DNA of 64,000 nucleotides from positions 2,170,001 through 2,234,000 of the forward strand of contig NZ_JAFBCP010000001.1 in NCBI RefSeq assembly GCF_016907735.1. Reading direction: 5' to 3'. Made by a program: the position numbers and the translations under genes. Under the pieces are notes generated by a model. That model ran no database searches and had not been told where the DNA came from. It saw only the letters and a list, made by a program, of their open reading frames with translations. Positions 16,300 to 26,473 of the stretch are shown here, piece after piece (the stretch's first letter is position 1; the number at the start of each line of letters is the position of its first letter). The stretch is from Brevibacterium paucivorans (GTDB lineage: Bacteria; Actinomycetota; Actinomycetes; Actinomycetales; Brevibacteriaceae).

Positions 16300-18066
16300 C
16301 TATTTCTTGAACTTCTTCCCGCCGAAGCCGCCACCTTTGCGACGGTCCTTGCGGAACCCGTCCTTCCCGAACTTGCGCCCTTCACCAGCACCTTTGTCGT
16401 TGCTGCGCTTTTTGAACGGGCGGCCGGGACGACCTCGGTCCGGGCGGATATCGATGTGCCGGCCAGCGACCTTGGTCTTGCTCAAACGTTTGAGAACGCT
16501 CGCATCAAGGTCTTGCGGAAGGTCGACCAACGAGTGGTTCGACCGGATCGAAATGTTGCCGATCTGCTGAGAACTGATGCCGCCTTCGTTGGCGATCGCA
16601 CCCACGATCGCGCCGGGGTTTACCTTGTCCATCCTACCCACGGCCAGGCGGTAGGTGGTCATGCCTTCGGCCGTGCGCGCGCGTTCGTTGCGGCTGGCCC
16701 GGACGTGCGGTTCCGGAAGTGGCTCGGCGGTCAGTGTCGCCCCATCCAACACGAGGCTCGCCAGGGCGGCCGCGACGTCTTCAGCAGGGACGTTGTGCGT
16801 GTTGACGTATTCCTCGATGACGGGACGCAGTTCGGACAGGTCCTGTGAGTTCAGCGTGTGCGAAATCCGGTCTTGGAACTTCTGCGTGCGCGTGACCGTG
16901 AGTTCTTCTACCGTGGGCATCACCAGGGGTTCGACCTTCTGGCGTGTCGCCTTTTCGATGGCCTTGAGAAGGCGGTTTTCCCGAGGTGTCACAAACAGGA
17001 TCGCTTCACCCGTGCGCCCGGCGCGGCCCGTGCGGCCAATCCGGTGGACGTACGATTCGGTGTCGTGTGGAATGTCGAAGTTGACTACCAAGCTGATGCG
17101 TTCGACGTCGAGCCCGCGGGCTGCGACATCGGTGGCGACCAGAATGTCGATGGACCCGGATCGCAGTGCTTCAACCGTGCGTTCACGGACGACCTGCGGA
17201 ATGTCACCGTTGATGGCGGCAGCGGAAAAACCGCGCGCTTTGAGTTTATCGGCGAGCTCTTCCGTTTCTTGTTTGGTGCGCACAAACATGATGATGCCGT
17301 CGTACTCTTCCACCTCGAGAATGCGGGTGAGGGCGTCGAGCTTGTGCGAGTGCATGACGGTGAGGTACCGCTGGCGAATGTTCGCGCTGGTCGTGGTTTT
17401 CGCCTGAATGCGAACTTCGGCCGGGTCGTTGAGGTATTGACCGGTGATCCGGTGGATCGAGGCTGGCATGGTGGCCGAAAACAGAGCCACCTGGCGGTCA
17501 GGGTTGGTCTTCGCGAAGATCTCTTCGATGTCTTCTTGGAAGCCCATCTTGAGCATTTCGTCGGCTTCGTCGAGAACCAAATGTTCAACATGGCTTAAAT
17601 CAAGCGTGCCACGCTTCATGTGGTCGATAACGCGACCGGGCGTTCCCACGACCACGTGCGCGCCGCGTTTCAGACCGGAGATCTGTGGAGTGTAGGACTG
17701 TCCGCCATAGATGGGGAGAACGGAGAAGTCGCCGAGGTGGGTGGCATAGCTGGTGAGAGCCTCGGCTACCTGGATTGCGAGTTCGCGCGTGGGAGCAAGG
17801 ATGAGCGCCAGCGGGGTCCGTGGGCGTTCCCGCCCGGCAATGCTACTCAAAAGAGGAAGCGCGAAAGCCGCGGTTTTACCCGTTCCCGTCTGAGCCAAAC
17901 CAATGACGTCGCGACCGTCGAGGAGAAGCGGAATCGTTTGGGCCTGAATGGGGGAGGGGGACTCATATCCCAGATCTGCGACTGCGCGTGCGACACGTCC
18001 ATCGAGATCGAAGTCGGAAAAACGAATGTCAGTGTTGTCGGAAGCCTGTTCGTTGGCGTTACCCAT
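16300..18066 (-). CDS. deaD: DEAD-box RNA helicase, DeaD/CsdA type
   Basis: 588 residues from the ATG of MGNANEQASDN (preceded by AAGAAAGAG); longer upstream readings enter the divergent intergenic region. Motifs in order: Q motif (FSDFDLDG, PSPIQAQTIP), I AQTGTGKT, Ia PTRELA, II DEADEMLKMGF, III SAT, V VAARGLDVE, VI HRIGRTGRAG. A DbpA-like RNA-binding domain follows (YRLAVGRMDKVNPGAIVGAI), then a basic Gly/Lys/Arg tail. It unwinds RNA in ribosome assembly, decay and cold adaptation. It is divergent from glyS. Confidence 0.93.
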   Translation of the reverse strand: MGNANEQASDNTDIRFSDFDLDGRVARAVADLGYESPSPIQAQTIPLLLDGRDVIGLAQTGTGKTAAFALPLLSSIAGRERPRTPLALILAPTRELAIQVAEALTSYATHLGDFSVLPIYGGQSYTPQISGLKRGAHVVVGTPGRVIDHMKRGTLDLSHVEHLVLDEADEMLKMGFQEDIEEIFAKTNPDRQVALFSATMPASIHRITGQYLNDPAEVRIQAKTTTSANIRQRYLTVMHSHKLDALTRILEVEEYDGIIMFVRTKQETEELADKLKARGFSAAAINGDIPQVVRERTVEALRSGSIDILVATDVAARGLDVERISLVVNFDIPHDTESYVHRIGRTGRAGRTGEAILFVTPRENRLLKAIEKATRQKVEPLVMPTVEELTVTRTQKFQDRISHTLNSQDLSELRPVIEEYVNTHNVPAEDVAAALASLVLDGATLTAEPLPEPHVRASRNERARTAEGMTTYRLAVGRMDKVNPGAIVGAIANEGGISSQQIGNISIRSNHSLVDLPQDLDASVLKRLSKTKVAGRHIDIRPDRGRPGRPFKKRSNDKGAGEGRKFGKDGFRKDRRKGGGFGGKKFKK

Positions 18067-18310
18067 GGATATCTCTTTCTTGATTGAACACACTTGACCG
18101 CAGATGACTGTTTGGCGGTCTACCGAGGCTCGCGTGTGCAACCCGAAAGCACGAGGAGCCATGAGATGGTTTGGGTGCTGTTCAAGTGTACCCGTTGGTT
18201 GGCAGGGGGCGAATATGAGCCGGCATGTGATCTTGGGTACGCTTGTCACTGTGCGCACGTGCACATAGGCCCGGCAGCCAGCCGGTTGCAATTCACTAAA
18301 GGAGAGATTC

Positions 18311-19687
18311 GTGGCATCGACACTAGATTCCGTCATCACCCTGGCTAAACGACGTGGCTTCGTTTTTCAAGCCGGTGACATTTACGGCGGGTCTCGTTCG
18401 GCATGGGACTACGGCCCGTTGGGCGTGGAACTGAAGGAAAACATCAAGCGACTGTGGTGGCAGGAATTTGTCCGAGGTCGTGAAGACATGGTGGGGCTGG
18501 ACTCGTCGATCATTCTTCCGCGTCAGGTGTGGGAAGCATCGGGCCACGTTGAAACCTTCGTAGACCCATTGGTCGAGTCCCTGCACACGCACAAGCGCTA
18601 CCGCGCCGACCACCTCATTGAAGCGTATGTGGCAAAGCACGGAAAAGAACCGGAAAACGGTTTGGCCGACATCAACGACCCAGAAACCGGACAGCCTGGC
18701 AAGTGGACCGAGCCACAGCAGTTCTCGGGTCTGATGAAAACTTTCTTGGGCGCCGTTGACGACGGCCAGGGCCTGCACTACCTGCGCCCGGAAACCGCGC
18801 AGGGTATCTTCGTGAACTTCAACAACGTTGTTACGGCCGCCCGTCGTAAGCCACCGTTCGGTATCGGCCAGGTGGGTAAGGCATTCCGCAACGAAATTAC
18901 TCCCGGAAACTTCATCTTCCGCACCCGCGAATTCGAGCAGATGGAGATCGAGTACTTCATCCACCCAGATGACGCGCAAAAGTACTTTGACGAATGGGTC
19001 GACGCGTGCTGGAACTGGTTCGTTGACCTGGGTGTCAACCCGGACAACATGCGCAAATACGATGTGCCAGCAGATGAACGCGCGCACTATTCGGACGCCA
19101 CGATTGACCTGGAGTACAAGTTCGGATTCCAGGGCAACCCGTGGGGAGAGCTCATGGGTGTGGCAAACCGCACGGACTTCGACCTGTCCAACCACACCGA
19201 CGCCTCGGGTGCCAAACTTCAGTACTTCGACCAGGCGACAGGAGACAGGTACACCCCATATGTCATCGAACCGTCGTTCGGTCTGACCCGTTCCATGATG
19301 GCATTCCTCGTCGACGCATACTGCGAAGACGAAGCGCCCAACACAAAGGGTGGAACCGACAAGCGCATTGTGCTCAAACTCGACCCTCGTCTGGCACCGG
19401 TGAAGGCTGCGGTACTTCCGTTGTCACGCAACGAAAAACTGTCACCACAGGCGCGCGCTTTGGCAGCGAACCTGCGCAAGCGTTGGAACATCGACTTCGA
19501 CGACGCAGGTGCGATCGGTCGCCGTTACCGCCGCCAGGACGAAGTCGGTACCCCGTTCTGCATCACGTTCGACTTCGACTCGCTCGATGATAACGCGGTG
19601 ACCGTGCGTAAGCGCGACGACATGAGCCAGGAACGCATCGCTATCGACGATGTCGAAAACTACCTGGCACAGGGCCTGGGCTGCTAG
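18311..19687 (+). CDS. glyS: Glycine--tRNA ligase, dimeric class II type
   Basis: 458 residues. It attaches glycine to tRNA-Gly. The N-terminus ([20 protein letters not shown] then [17 protein letters not shown]) and the class II motifs [26 protein letters not shown] and the C-terminal [14 protein letters not shown] are those of the alpha-2 bacterial/eukaryotic form. The GTG start follows AAAGGAGAG by 6 nt. It is divergent from deaD across 244 bp. The yibE/F gene follows after 14 bp, its ribosome site overlapping the glyS stop. Confidence 0.95.
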   Translation: MASTLDSVITLAKRRGFVFQAGDIYGGSRSAWDYGPLGVELKENIKRLWWQEFVRGREDMVGLDSSIILPRQVWEASGHVETFVDPLVESLHTHKRYRADHLIEAYVAKHGKEPENGLADINDPETGQPGKWTEPQQFSGLMKTFLGAVDDGQGLHYLRPETAQGIFVNFNNVVTAARRKPPFGIGQVGKAFRNEITPGNFIFRTREFEQMEIEYFIHPDDAQKYFDEWVDACWNWFVDLGVNPDNMRKYDVPADERAHYSDATIDLEYKFGFQGNPWGELMGVANRTDFDLSNHTDASGAKLQYFDQATGDRYTPYVIEPSFGLTRSMMAFLVDAYCEDEAPNTKGGTDKRIVLKLDPRLAPVKAAVLPLSRNEKLSPQARALAANLRKRWNIDFDDAGAIGRRYRRQDEVGTPFCITFDFDSLDDNAVTVRKRDDMSQERIAIDDVENYLAQGLGC

Positions 19688-19701
19688 GAGAATAACGGCG
19701 C

Positions 19702-20814
19702 GTGCACGTCATTCCCCAGCGCCAGCCCAGCGCGTCAAAATACGTGTGGGCGCTCATGCTTGTAGCGCTCGCACCTTTCGCGCTACTCACGGTTGTAGGC
19801 GTGATCGCCTACTGGCCACACCATGTCAAAAACACTGACGACCGCGACATCTACACGGTCACGGTCACGGCTGTTGACGCGGGTGCGTGCCAGGAAGCGG
19901 TCACGCCTTCGTGCGTGACGGTGAAAGCCGGCGACAATGTGGTGAAGCTTCCCAAAGAAGCGTCCATTCCCGAGGTGTCAGACAGTGTGCGCGTCGTGGA
20001 CGGCCACGCTGGGGGAGAAGTGGTCTTCATTGATTATGACCGGCGTGTTCCCCTGGGCGTGTTGAGCGCGATCTATGTGGTTGCGATTCTGGTGGTCGCA
20101 GGGTTGCGGGGCGCGCGTGCGCTCATAGGGCTCAGTATCGCGATGGTGGTCATTGTGGGCTTCATGCTCCCATCGATTCTGAGTGGTCATTCAGCGATCG
20201 GCGTGGGCTTGACATCATCGACTGCGATTCTCTTTTCGGTCCTGTATCTAGCCCACGGCTTTAACGCCAGAACGACCGCGGCGCTCATCGGGACGTTGGC
20301 AGGTGTCGCAATCTCCGGAGTTCTTGCGGTGATCTGGACGCGCTGGGCACATCTGGGCGGGCTGTATACGGACGCACTGTACATTCTGAACACGTACTAC
20401 GGACTTTCAGCATCTGACATTGTGATTTGTGGTGTGTTGATCTCCGGTATTGGTGTTCTTAACGATGTCGCTATTACACAGGTAGCAACTGTGTGGGAGC
20501 TTGCACGAACCGCACCGGGTTCCTCTGTGCGATCTCTTTTCACCTCGGCCATGCGGATCGGTAGAGACCACATCGCCTCGACTGTCTATACCGTGGTTTT
20601 TGCATTCGCAGGTAGCTCACTTGCGGTTCTCTTGGTGACTCTGACAAGTGGAGCCAATCTGTTCACTCAACTCACCTTGGGTGAAATGGCGGGCCATGTT
20701 GTGCTCACTCTCGTGACGTCCATTGGGCTGGTATGCGCCATTCCACTTTCGACGCTCATCGCTGCTTTTGTCGTCACAAGCGATGATGAGGCGCGAGTGA
20801 AAGCGTCTGATTAG
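19702..20814 (+). CDS. YibE/F-like family membrane protein
   Basis: 370 residues. One N-terminal helix (about 15-40), an extracellular domain with two Cys (CQEAVTPSCVTV) and EASIPEVSDSVRVVDG, then about seven helices with the YibE/F landmarks YDRRVPLGVLSAIYVVAILV and GISGIGVLNDVAITQ-like GVLISGIGVLNDVAITQ. Physiological role unknown; some relatives were linked to multidrug tolerance or metabolite export. The GTG start lies 14 bp after glyS and uses the AGGAG formed at the glyS stop, so it is co-transcribed with it. Confidence 0.85.
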   Translation: MHVIPQRQPSASKYVWALMLVALAPFALLTVVGVIAYWPHHVKNTDDRDIYTVTVTAVDAGACQEAVTPSCVTVKAGDNVVKLPKEASIPEVSDSVRVVDGHAGGEVVFIDYDRRVPLGVLSAIYVVAILVVAGLRGARALIGLSIAMVVIVGFMLPSILSGHSAIGVGLTSSTAILFSVLYLAHGFNARTTAALIGTLAGVAISGVLAVIWTRWAHLGGLYTDALYILNTYYGLSASDIVICGVLISGIGVLNDVAITQVATVWELARTAPGSSVRSLFTSAMRIGRDHIASTVYTVVFAFAGSSLAVLLVTLTSGANLFTQLTLGEMAGHVVLTLVTSIGLVCAIPLSTLIAAFVVTSDDEARVKASD

Positions 20815-20903
20815 GTCAAGAAACGGTTACAAAATGCGGTTTTTGACCGCCTACTGGTGTTCCGAATTGTGACGTAGATCAATAAATCATTAGAGTTCAC
20901 CAT

Positions 20904-21656
20904 ATGACCGAACAGACTTCGACTCCGCTGGTGGAGCTTGCAGGCGTGGAAAAGTACTATGGCGACTTCCACGCTCTGAAAAACGTCAACCTCACTGTCG
21001 ACCGAGGCGAGGTTGTTGTCGTCATTGGGCCTTCCGGTTCCGGTAAGTCCACGTTGTGCCGCACCATTAACCGCTTGGAAACCATCAGTGAAGGTTCCAT
21101 CAAGATCGATGGCAAGAACCTTCCGCAGGAAGGCGCGGAGCTGGCAGCTCTGCGTTCAGATGTGGGAATGGTGTTCCAGTCTTTCAACCTGTTTGCGCAC
21201 AAGACCATTTTGGAAAACGTCACGCTTGGCCCCATCAAGGTTCGCAAAATGTCAAAGAAGGACGCTGACGAACTCGCAATGAAACTGCTTAAGCGTGTGG
21301 GCGTGGACCACCAGGCACACAAGTACCCGGCCCAACTGTCCGGTGGTCAGCAACAGCGTGTGGCGATTGCCCGGTCCTTGGCAATGAAACCCAAACTCAT
21401 GCTGTTTGACGAGCCCACCTCGGCTCTGGACCCGGAAATGATCAACGAGGTGCTGGACACCATGGTCACCTTGGCCAAGGACGGCATGACCATGGTGGTG
21501 GTGACCCACGAAATGGGGTTCGCTCGAAAAGCAGCCAACCGCGTGGTGTTCATGGCCGACGGCGAAATTGTGGAAGTCGCCGAACCAGAAGAGTTCTTTA
21601 CCAACCCCCAATCGGATCGTGCAAAAGACTTCTTGTCTAAGATCCTGACTCACTGA
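20904..21656 (+). CDS. gluA: Glutamate/polar amino acid ABC importer, ATPase
   Basis: 250 residues, the standard GluA/GlnQ size. Walker A GPSGSGKST, Q-loop VFQSFNLF, signature LSGGQQQRVAIA, Walker B LMLFDEPTSALDPE, H-loop VVTHEM. It energises the permeases GluC and GluD encoded downstream. First gene of a four-gene operon; gluB starts 10 bp after the stop. Confidence 0.94.
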   Translation: MTEQTSTPLVELAGVEKYYGDFHALKNVNLTVDRGEVVVVIGPSGSGKSTLCRTINRLETISEGSIKIDGKNLPQEGAELAALRSDVGMVFQSFNLFAHKTILENVTLGPIKVRKMSKKDADELAMKLLKRVGVDHQAHKYPAQLSGGQQQRVAIARSLAMKPKLMLFDEPTSALDPEMINEVLDTMVTLAKDGMTMVVVTHEMGFARKAANRVVFMADGEIVEVAEPEEFFTNPQSDRAKDFLSKILTH

Positions 21657-21666
21657 GGAGAAACCA

Positions 21667-22554
21667 ATGAAGAAAGTAACGACACTCGTTGCGGGATTGG
21701 CTGTGGGCATTCTCGCGTTGACCGGTTGCGGTAAAGAAGGCGCACCTGGTGAACAGGGATCCGGTGGCGAAGCACCTGAGTACAAGGTTGCTGAAGACGT
21801 CGATCTGGCAGACAGCCCCACATGGAAAAAAGCCAAGGACGCTGGCAAGATCAAGGTGGGCGTGAAGTACGACCAGCCTGGTCTGGGTAACATCAGCGCC
21901 GGTGCCGACAAGCCTGAAGGCTTCGACATCGAAATCGCCAAGATGGTGTCTGCAAGCTTGGGATTCAAGGACGACGAAATCGAGTTCGTCGAAACGGTGT
22001 CGGCTAACCGCGAACCGTTCCTGCAGCAGGGCAACGTCGACATGATCGTGGCAACCTACACCATCAACGACAAGCGTAAAGAGGTCGTCGACTTCGCTGG
22101 TCCGTACTACGTGGCTGGTCAGGATCTTCTGGTGAAGGCCGACTCCGACATCACCGGCCCTGACAGCATCGCTGGGAAGAAAGTGTGTTCGGTAGACGGT
22201 TCGACTCCTGCACAGAACATCCAGGAGAAGTACAAAGACGCTGAACTGGTCACCTACGACGCATACTCCAAGTGTGTGACTGACCTTCAGAGCGGAAACG
22301 TTGACGCCGTCACCACTGACGACGCGATTCTGCGTGGATACGCCGCTCAGTACAAGGACGAATTCAAGGTGGTTGGCGAACCATTCACGGAAGAACCTTA
22401 TGGAATTGGTCTGCCAAAGGACGACAAGGCTCTGCGTGACGCAGTGAACGACGCTCTCGAAGCATCCAAGGATAGCGGGGACTGGAAGAAGGCGTTCGAG
22501 TACACACTGGGTGACTCCAGCGGTGTTGAACAGCCTCAACCTGACCGTTACTAA
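21667..22554 (+). CDS. gluB: Glutamate-binding lipoprotein
   Basis: 295 residues. Signal peptide with lipobox LTGC (cleavage before Cys at about residue 21), then a type 3 solute-binding fold: GKIKVGVKYDQPGLGNI near the start, GFDIEIAKM, FVETVSANREPFLQQGNVDM, and GKKVCSVDGSTPAQNI at the second lobe. It captures glutamate outside the membrane for GluC/GluD. The hairpin after its stop fits the need for more binding protein than permease. Confidence 0.94.
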   Translation: MKKVTTLVAGLAVGILALTGCGKEGAPGEQGSGGEAPEYKVAEDVDLADSPTWKKAKDAGKIKVGVKYDQPGLGNISAGADKPEGFDIEIAKMVSASLGFKDDEIEFVETVSANREPFLQQGNVDMIVATYTINDKRKEVVDFAGPYYVAGQDLLVKADSDITGPDSIAGKKVCSVDGSTPAQNIQEKYKDAELVTYDAYSKCVTDLQSGNVDAVTTDDAILRGYAAQYKDEFKVVGEPFTEEPYGIGLPKDDKALRDAVNDALEASKDSGDWKKAFEYTLGDSSGVEQPQPDRY

Positions 22555-22561
22555 TGTTGAT

Positions 22562-22589
22562 GTGGTCGCCGGGTCATCCCGGCGACCAC
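22562..22589 (+). terminator. Attenuating hairpin between gluB and gluC
   Basis: A perfect 12-bp stem GTGGTCGCCGGG / CCCGGCGACCAC with a TCAT loop starts 7 bp after the gluB stop and ends 19 bp before gluC. There is no T run, so it more likely stabilises the upstream gluAB mRNA or partly terminates than ends the operon. Confidence 0.65.
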
Positions 22590-22608
22590 CAGTCTGAGAA
22601 GGATCCTC

Positions 22609-23271
22609 GTGGATTTCGCTGATCTTCTGATGCTGTTCCTCAGCGGTGTATGGGGAACGGTCAAGCTTTTTGGTGTCACCTTGGTGGGGTGCCTGGTTTT
22701 GGGTTCGATCCTCGCCGCGATGCGCGTGTCACCAACCCCGGTGTTGCGTGCCGCCGCCTCGGTGTACATCACCACGGTTCGAAACACACCACTGACGCTC
22801 GTCATGTTCTTCTGCGTGTTCGGGCTGCCGTTCCTGGACATTCGCGCAAGCCACGATTCGGCAATCAACTCGTTCGTGCTCGCGTGCGTCGCCCTGATCG
22901 CTTACACCAGCTGTTTCGTTGCAGAGGTTCTGCGTTCGGGTATTTCAACGATCCCGGTAGGGCAGGCGGAAGCAGCCCGTGCGATCGGTCTGAACTTCGG
23001 CCAGACCCTGAGGTACATCATCATGCCTCAAGCGTTTCGCACGGTGATCCCGCCTCTGGGAAGCGTCATCATTGCGATGTTGAAGAACACGTCAATCGCA
23101 TCAGCGTTTAACAACCGAGAGATCATTTCTGCGATGCGCAACGCGATCGAGGTGCGCGGTGACATCACGCTTCTGGTCATTGCCGGAGCGGCCGTGTCGT
23201 ATCTTGTTCTGGCGCTGATTCTTGGCCGGGTATTCACGATTCTGGAAAACAAGTGGGTGATTCACCGATGA
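22609..23271 (+). CDS. gluC: Glutamate ABC importer permease 1
   Basis: 220 residues, about five membrane helices, HisMQ family. The conserved cytoplasmic loop EAARAIGLNFGQTLRYIIMPQAF couples to the ATPase. GTG start after GAGAAGGATC. Its stop overlaps the gluD start as ATGA. Confidence 0.93.
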   Translation: MDFADLLMLFLSGVWGTVKLFGVTLVGCLVLGSILAAMRVSPTPVLRAAASVYITTVRNTPLTLVMFFCVFGLPFLDIRASHDSAINSFVLACVALIAYTSCFVAEVLRSGISTIPVGQAEAARAIGLNFGQTLRYIIMPQAFRTVIPPLGSVIIAMLKNTSIASAFNNREIISAMRNAIEVRGDITLLVIAGAAVSYLVLALILGRVFTILENKWVIHR

Positions 23272-24098
23272 GCGCGTCTACTCAAGTGCTATTCGATGAG
23301 CCAGGCCCTAAAGGCAAGCGCAATAATGTGATCCTGTCGATCGCATCGGGTGTTCTGCTCGTAGGAGTTGTTGCGTTTGTCGTGTGGAAGTTCTCTTCTG
23401 CCGGCCAGCTCGATGCAGCTAAGTGGGAACCGTTCGCATACGCGACGATCCAGAAGGCACTGTTTAAGGGCCTCCTCGCCACTCTGAAGGTTGCGGTTGT
23501 TGCGTCTGTTCTGGCGCTCATCCTGGGGGTCGTGTTTGCGCTTCTGCGCTTGTCGTCCAAGAAGTGGATCTCTGTCCCTGCGACTTTGGTTCTGGAGTTC
23601 TTCCGTGGGCTCCCGGTTCTGTTGTTGATCTTCGCAACGTACCTGCTGTTTGGAAAGACCATTGGGTCGTTCTGGCCGGTGGTCATTGGTCTGACGCTGT
23701 ATAACGGTATGGTGATCGCCGAGGTCGTTCGCGCCGGGATTTTGGCAGTGCCCCGGGGGCAGCGTGAAGCAGCACAGTCGATCGGGCTGTCCGATTCCCA
23801 GACGATGAGTCTGGTACTGATGCCACAGGCGTTCAGGGCCATGATGCCCACGCTGATCGCTCAGATCGTGGTTCTTCTTAAGGACTCGGCCCTGGGCTAT
23901 ATGGTGACGTACCAAGACCTTCTCCACCAGGTCAACGTCATTGGTCGCCAGTACGGTAACTTGCTCCCCACGTTCATCGTGGGCGCGGTGATCTACATTG
24001 CGATTAACTTGGTCGTCGCCGGAATTGCGCGGTGGCTCGAATCTCGCATGCAGCGCAAGACCTCGGCTACCACGGGAACGTCGAAGGGCGAAGACTAA
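23268..24098 (+). CDS. gluD: Glutamate ABC importer permease 2
   Basis: 276 residues from the ATG overlapping the gluC stop; an earlier in-frame ATG lies inside gluC. A cytoplasmic N-terminal extension of about 25 residues precedes the first helix. The coupling loop EAAQSIGLSDSQTMSLVLMP is conserved, as is the FFRGLPVLLLIF motif of the family. It forms the heterodimeric channel with GluC. Its stop is 3 bp from the convergent lctP stop. Confidence 0.93.
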   Translation: MSASTQVLFDEPGPKGKRNNVILSIASGVLLVGVVAFVVWKFSSAGQLDAAKWEPFAYATIQKALFKGLLATLKVAVVASVLALILGVVFALLRLSSKKWISVPATLVLEFFRGLPVLLLIFATYLLFGKTIGSFWPVVIGLTLYNGMVIAEVVRAGILAVPRGQREAAQSIGLSDSQTMSLVLMPQAFRAMMPTLIAQIVVLLKDSALGYMVTYQDLLHQVNVIGRQYGNLLPTFIVGAVIYIAINLVVAGIARWLESRMQRKTSATTGTSKGED

Positions 24099-24101
24099 AA
24101 A

Positions 24102-25451
24102 CTACAGCCAGATCGCCAGCGCTACCGCACCTACGAGTGGGGGAGCGCTGGCGATTGCTATTGCGCGCAAGAGCGTGCGGCCGTAGGACTCGCGGTCGCC
24201 AGCCAACGTGACGGCCATGAGAACACGCGGTGGGGCCGCCAAGATCATAAACGAACCAGCCACATTCGCCGCGGCGACAACGCTTAAGCTTCCAGTTGCC
24301 GAGAGCGTGGCAATGGTAGGGGCGAACATCGCGTTTGACGCGGTATTTGAACCGGTCAGGATCGACCCCACGGCACCCAAGAGGGGACCTGGCCACGCGC
24401 CTGCCGGACTCAAGGCCTCCCCAATTGCGGTACTCATATCGGTAGCCGCCATGACCCATCCCAGGATCATAAACAGACCCGTACTCACGCCAATGGGAAC
24501 CCATGAGCGTAAGGCGTCTGGCACCTCGGCGATCATCCCTGACTGCCCGGGCAACACCCGGTACGCAACAACACACGCGACAGCCAACCACACGGGCGGG
24601 AGTGCCAACCACTCCAGGGCAGGAACCAGCATGGCAACCACACTGGCGCACAACAGACCGCCTGCTAACACCGCATAAGGGACGAGTTCGCGAGCCGGAG
24701 GGGCCGGGATGCGGGCCCCACCCATGCGGTACACCACCAAGGACAGCCCCATGAGCAACGCGGAGCCGATCACGCCGGCAAGTGGTGTTCCAATGAGCAT
24801 GTTTGTCACAAGGATTGAACCCCACAGGAAGCCGGCTGAGGCGAACGTGGGTAGGGCGGCTCGCGCAAACCCTGTTCCCCACGCAACTGTAAGCGCAACG
24901 ACCACGAGCACCACCGAGTTGTACCACCCTGACATTACTCCCAGGGTGGTGAAATCGAAACCGGTCAGCGAGCTCGCAACGGCGGTGCCCGGAGCCAATG
25001 CGCCCCACGGAACTGCGCACAAACCCAGAAGGCCAAACAGCGCCGCTTTGGCCGGTTTATGGCCCAAAGTTATCAGGATCGGAACGCCCACGGTCACGCC
25101 GATTCCAAATCCGGTGACGCATTCGACGAACGGCACGACCCCAAACACCACGAACGCGGTTCCAGCGCCGATTCCGGGAGTGGCGTTAGAGACCCAGTTG
25201 CCGATGGAGCGCATCGCGCCACTGATCTGCATGAGTCTGGCCAGGATCATGCCGTTGAGAAGGATGAAGAGAACCTCGGCGGTGATGCCCAAATACTCCG
25301 GCAGGCTGGGCCAGTCGATGGGAACGCCGGTGAGCAGGACCACCAGCACGGCTGCTCCCACCGCGCTGACGCCGGCAACAGTTGGCGAAAGTCGGCACGC
25401 CAACAGCACGCACGGAAGCACGAGGGGCACAGACGCGAGTAACGGATTCAC
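24102..25451 (-). CDS. lctP: L-lactate permease family transporter
   Basis: 449 residues with about 12 helices and the family core PFVECVTGFGIGVTVGVPIL followed by LGHKPAKAALFGLLGLCAVPWGALAPGT. LctP/GlcA-type proteins are proton symporters for lactate or glycolate; this one is shorter than the usual 520-560 residues, with reduced loops. It reads away from the ABC-2 operon, with a palindrome between them. Substrate (lactate, glycolate or another hydroxy acid) is not resolved. Confidence 0.82.
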   Translation of the reverse strand: MNPLLASVPLVLPCVLLACRLSPTVAGVSAVGAAVLVVLLTGVPIDWPSLPEYLGITAEVLFILLNGMILARLMQISGAMRSIGNWVSNATPGIGAGTAFVVFGVVPFVECVTGFGIGVTVGVPILITLGHKPAKAALFGLLGLCAVPWGALAPGTAVASSLTGFDFTTLGVMSGWYNSVVLVVVALTVAWGTGFARAALPTFASAGFLWGSILVTNMLIGTPLAGVIGSALLMGLSLVVYRMGGARIPAPPARELVPYAVLAGGLLCASVVAMLVPALEWLALPPVWLAVACVVAYRVLPGQSGMIAEVPDALRSWVPIGVSTGLFMILGWVMAATDMSTAIGEALSPAGAWPGPLLGAVGSILTGSNTASNAMFAPTIATLSATGSLSVVAAANVAGSFMILAAPPRVLMAVTLAGDRESYGRTLLRAIAIASAPPLVGAVALAIWL

Positions 25452-25467
25452 TTCTCTGTTCTATCAG

Positions 25468-25483
25468 CATGACATTTGTCATG
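25468..25483. promoter_or_regulatory. Palindromic operator between lctP and the ABC-TCS operon
   Basis: CATGAC-ATTT-GTCATG: two perfect 6-bp arms and a 4-nt spacer. It lies 16 bp above the lctP start and about 57 bp above the ABC ATPase start. NarL-type regulators bind such sites, so the response regulator at 28312 is the obvious candidate; this is inference. Confidence 0.5.
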
Positions 25484-25540
25484 GCTAGATCATGATGTCT
25501 GCCTCATGTGTTGAAACGCTTGGTCCTTAAAGATAAAAAT

Positions 25541-26473
25541 ATGAACGATAACAGCTCGCTCACAGGCAGTGGTGCGGATACCCCCGCACTGGAAATCAGA
25601 CACGTCGTTAAATCCTTCCGGGGGCCAAAGGGTAAGCGAGTACGCGCGGTCAACGACCTTTCGCTCACAGTTGGCAAAGGCGAGATCGTGGCCCTTTTAG
25701 GCCCCAACGGGGCAGGGAAAACCGTGACCCTTGACATGGTGTTAGGGCTGTCGCAACCAGACAGCGGATCGCTGAGCGTACTAGGCGTGCGTCCCAAAGA
25801 AGCAGTGCGTTTAGGGCACGTGTCGGCAATCCTTCAAACGGGTGCCCTGTTAGGAGACCTCACGGTCAAGGAGACCGTACAGATGATCGCTTCCACGCAT
25901 ACCAATCACATTGGTGTCGATGAAGCTATTAGTCGGGCCGGCATTGAATCGCTTGTACACCGCAGGGTGTCCAAGTGTTCTGGCGGTGAGCAGCAGAGGC
26001 TCCGCTTTGCTTTGGCGTTGCTTCCGGACCCCCGTTTGCTGATTCTTGACGAACCCACCACGGGGATGGATGTCAACGCTCGTACCGCGTTCTGGGAAAC
26101 GATGCGCGCAGAAGCTACCGAAGGACGCACCGTCATCTTCGCGTCGCACTACCTGAAGGAAGTCGAGGACTTCGCACAGCGGACGGTGCTCATGGCACAC
26201 GGGCAGATTATTGCCGACGGCTCGACGAGTAAGGTGCGCGCTCGTCTAGGAGGCAAAACAATCACCGCGCATCTGGATGCTGATGTTGATATCAGCAAGC
26301 TACCGGGGGTGACGGACGTGCAGCGGTCCGGAGACCGCGTTGAGCTCACGTGTGACGATGCGGACTCCGTTGCACGCTATCTGCTCACCGAAACCACAGC
26401 GCGTGATCTAGAGATCCACACTGCCAGCCTTGACAGCGTTTTCGCTCACCTCACAACCAAGGAGAACTCATGA
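25541..26473 (+). CDS. ABC-2 type transporter, ATPase (DrrA-like)
   Basis: 310 residues from the ATG of MNDNSSLTGSG; an upstream in-frame GTG adds 11 residues without a better ribosome site. Walker A GPNGAGKT, Q-loop ILQTGALL, signature CSGGEQQRLRFALAL (Cys replacing the usual Leu), Walker B LLILDEPTTGMD. A C-terminal domain of about 85 residues follows, as in drug/lipid exporters. The stop overlaps the permease start (ATGA). Confidence 0.88.
   Translation: MNDNSSLTGSGADTPALEIRHVVKSFRGPKGKRVRAVNDLSLTVGKGEIVALLGPNGAGKTVTLDMVLGLSQPDSGSLSVLGVRPKEAVRLGHVSAILQTGALLGDLTVKETVQMIASTHTNHIGVDEAISRAGIESLVHRRVSKCSGGEQQRLRFALALLPDPRLLILDEPTTGMDVNARTAFWETMRAEATEGRTVIFASHYLKEVEDFAQRTVLMAHGQIIADGSTSKVRARLGGKTITAHLDADVDISKLPGVTDVQRSGDRVELTCDDADSVARYLLTETTARDLEIHTASLDSVFAHLTTKENS

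Noticed and set aside
20826..20850. GCGGT-TTTTG-ACCGC hairpin after the yibE/F gene as a terminator
   Set aside because: Only a 5-bp stem and no T run on the coding strand.
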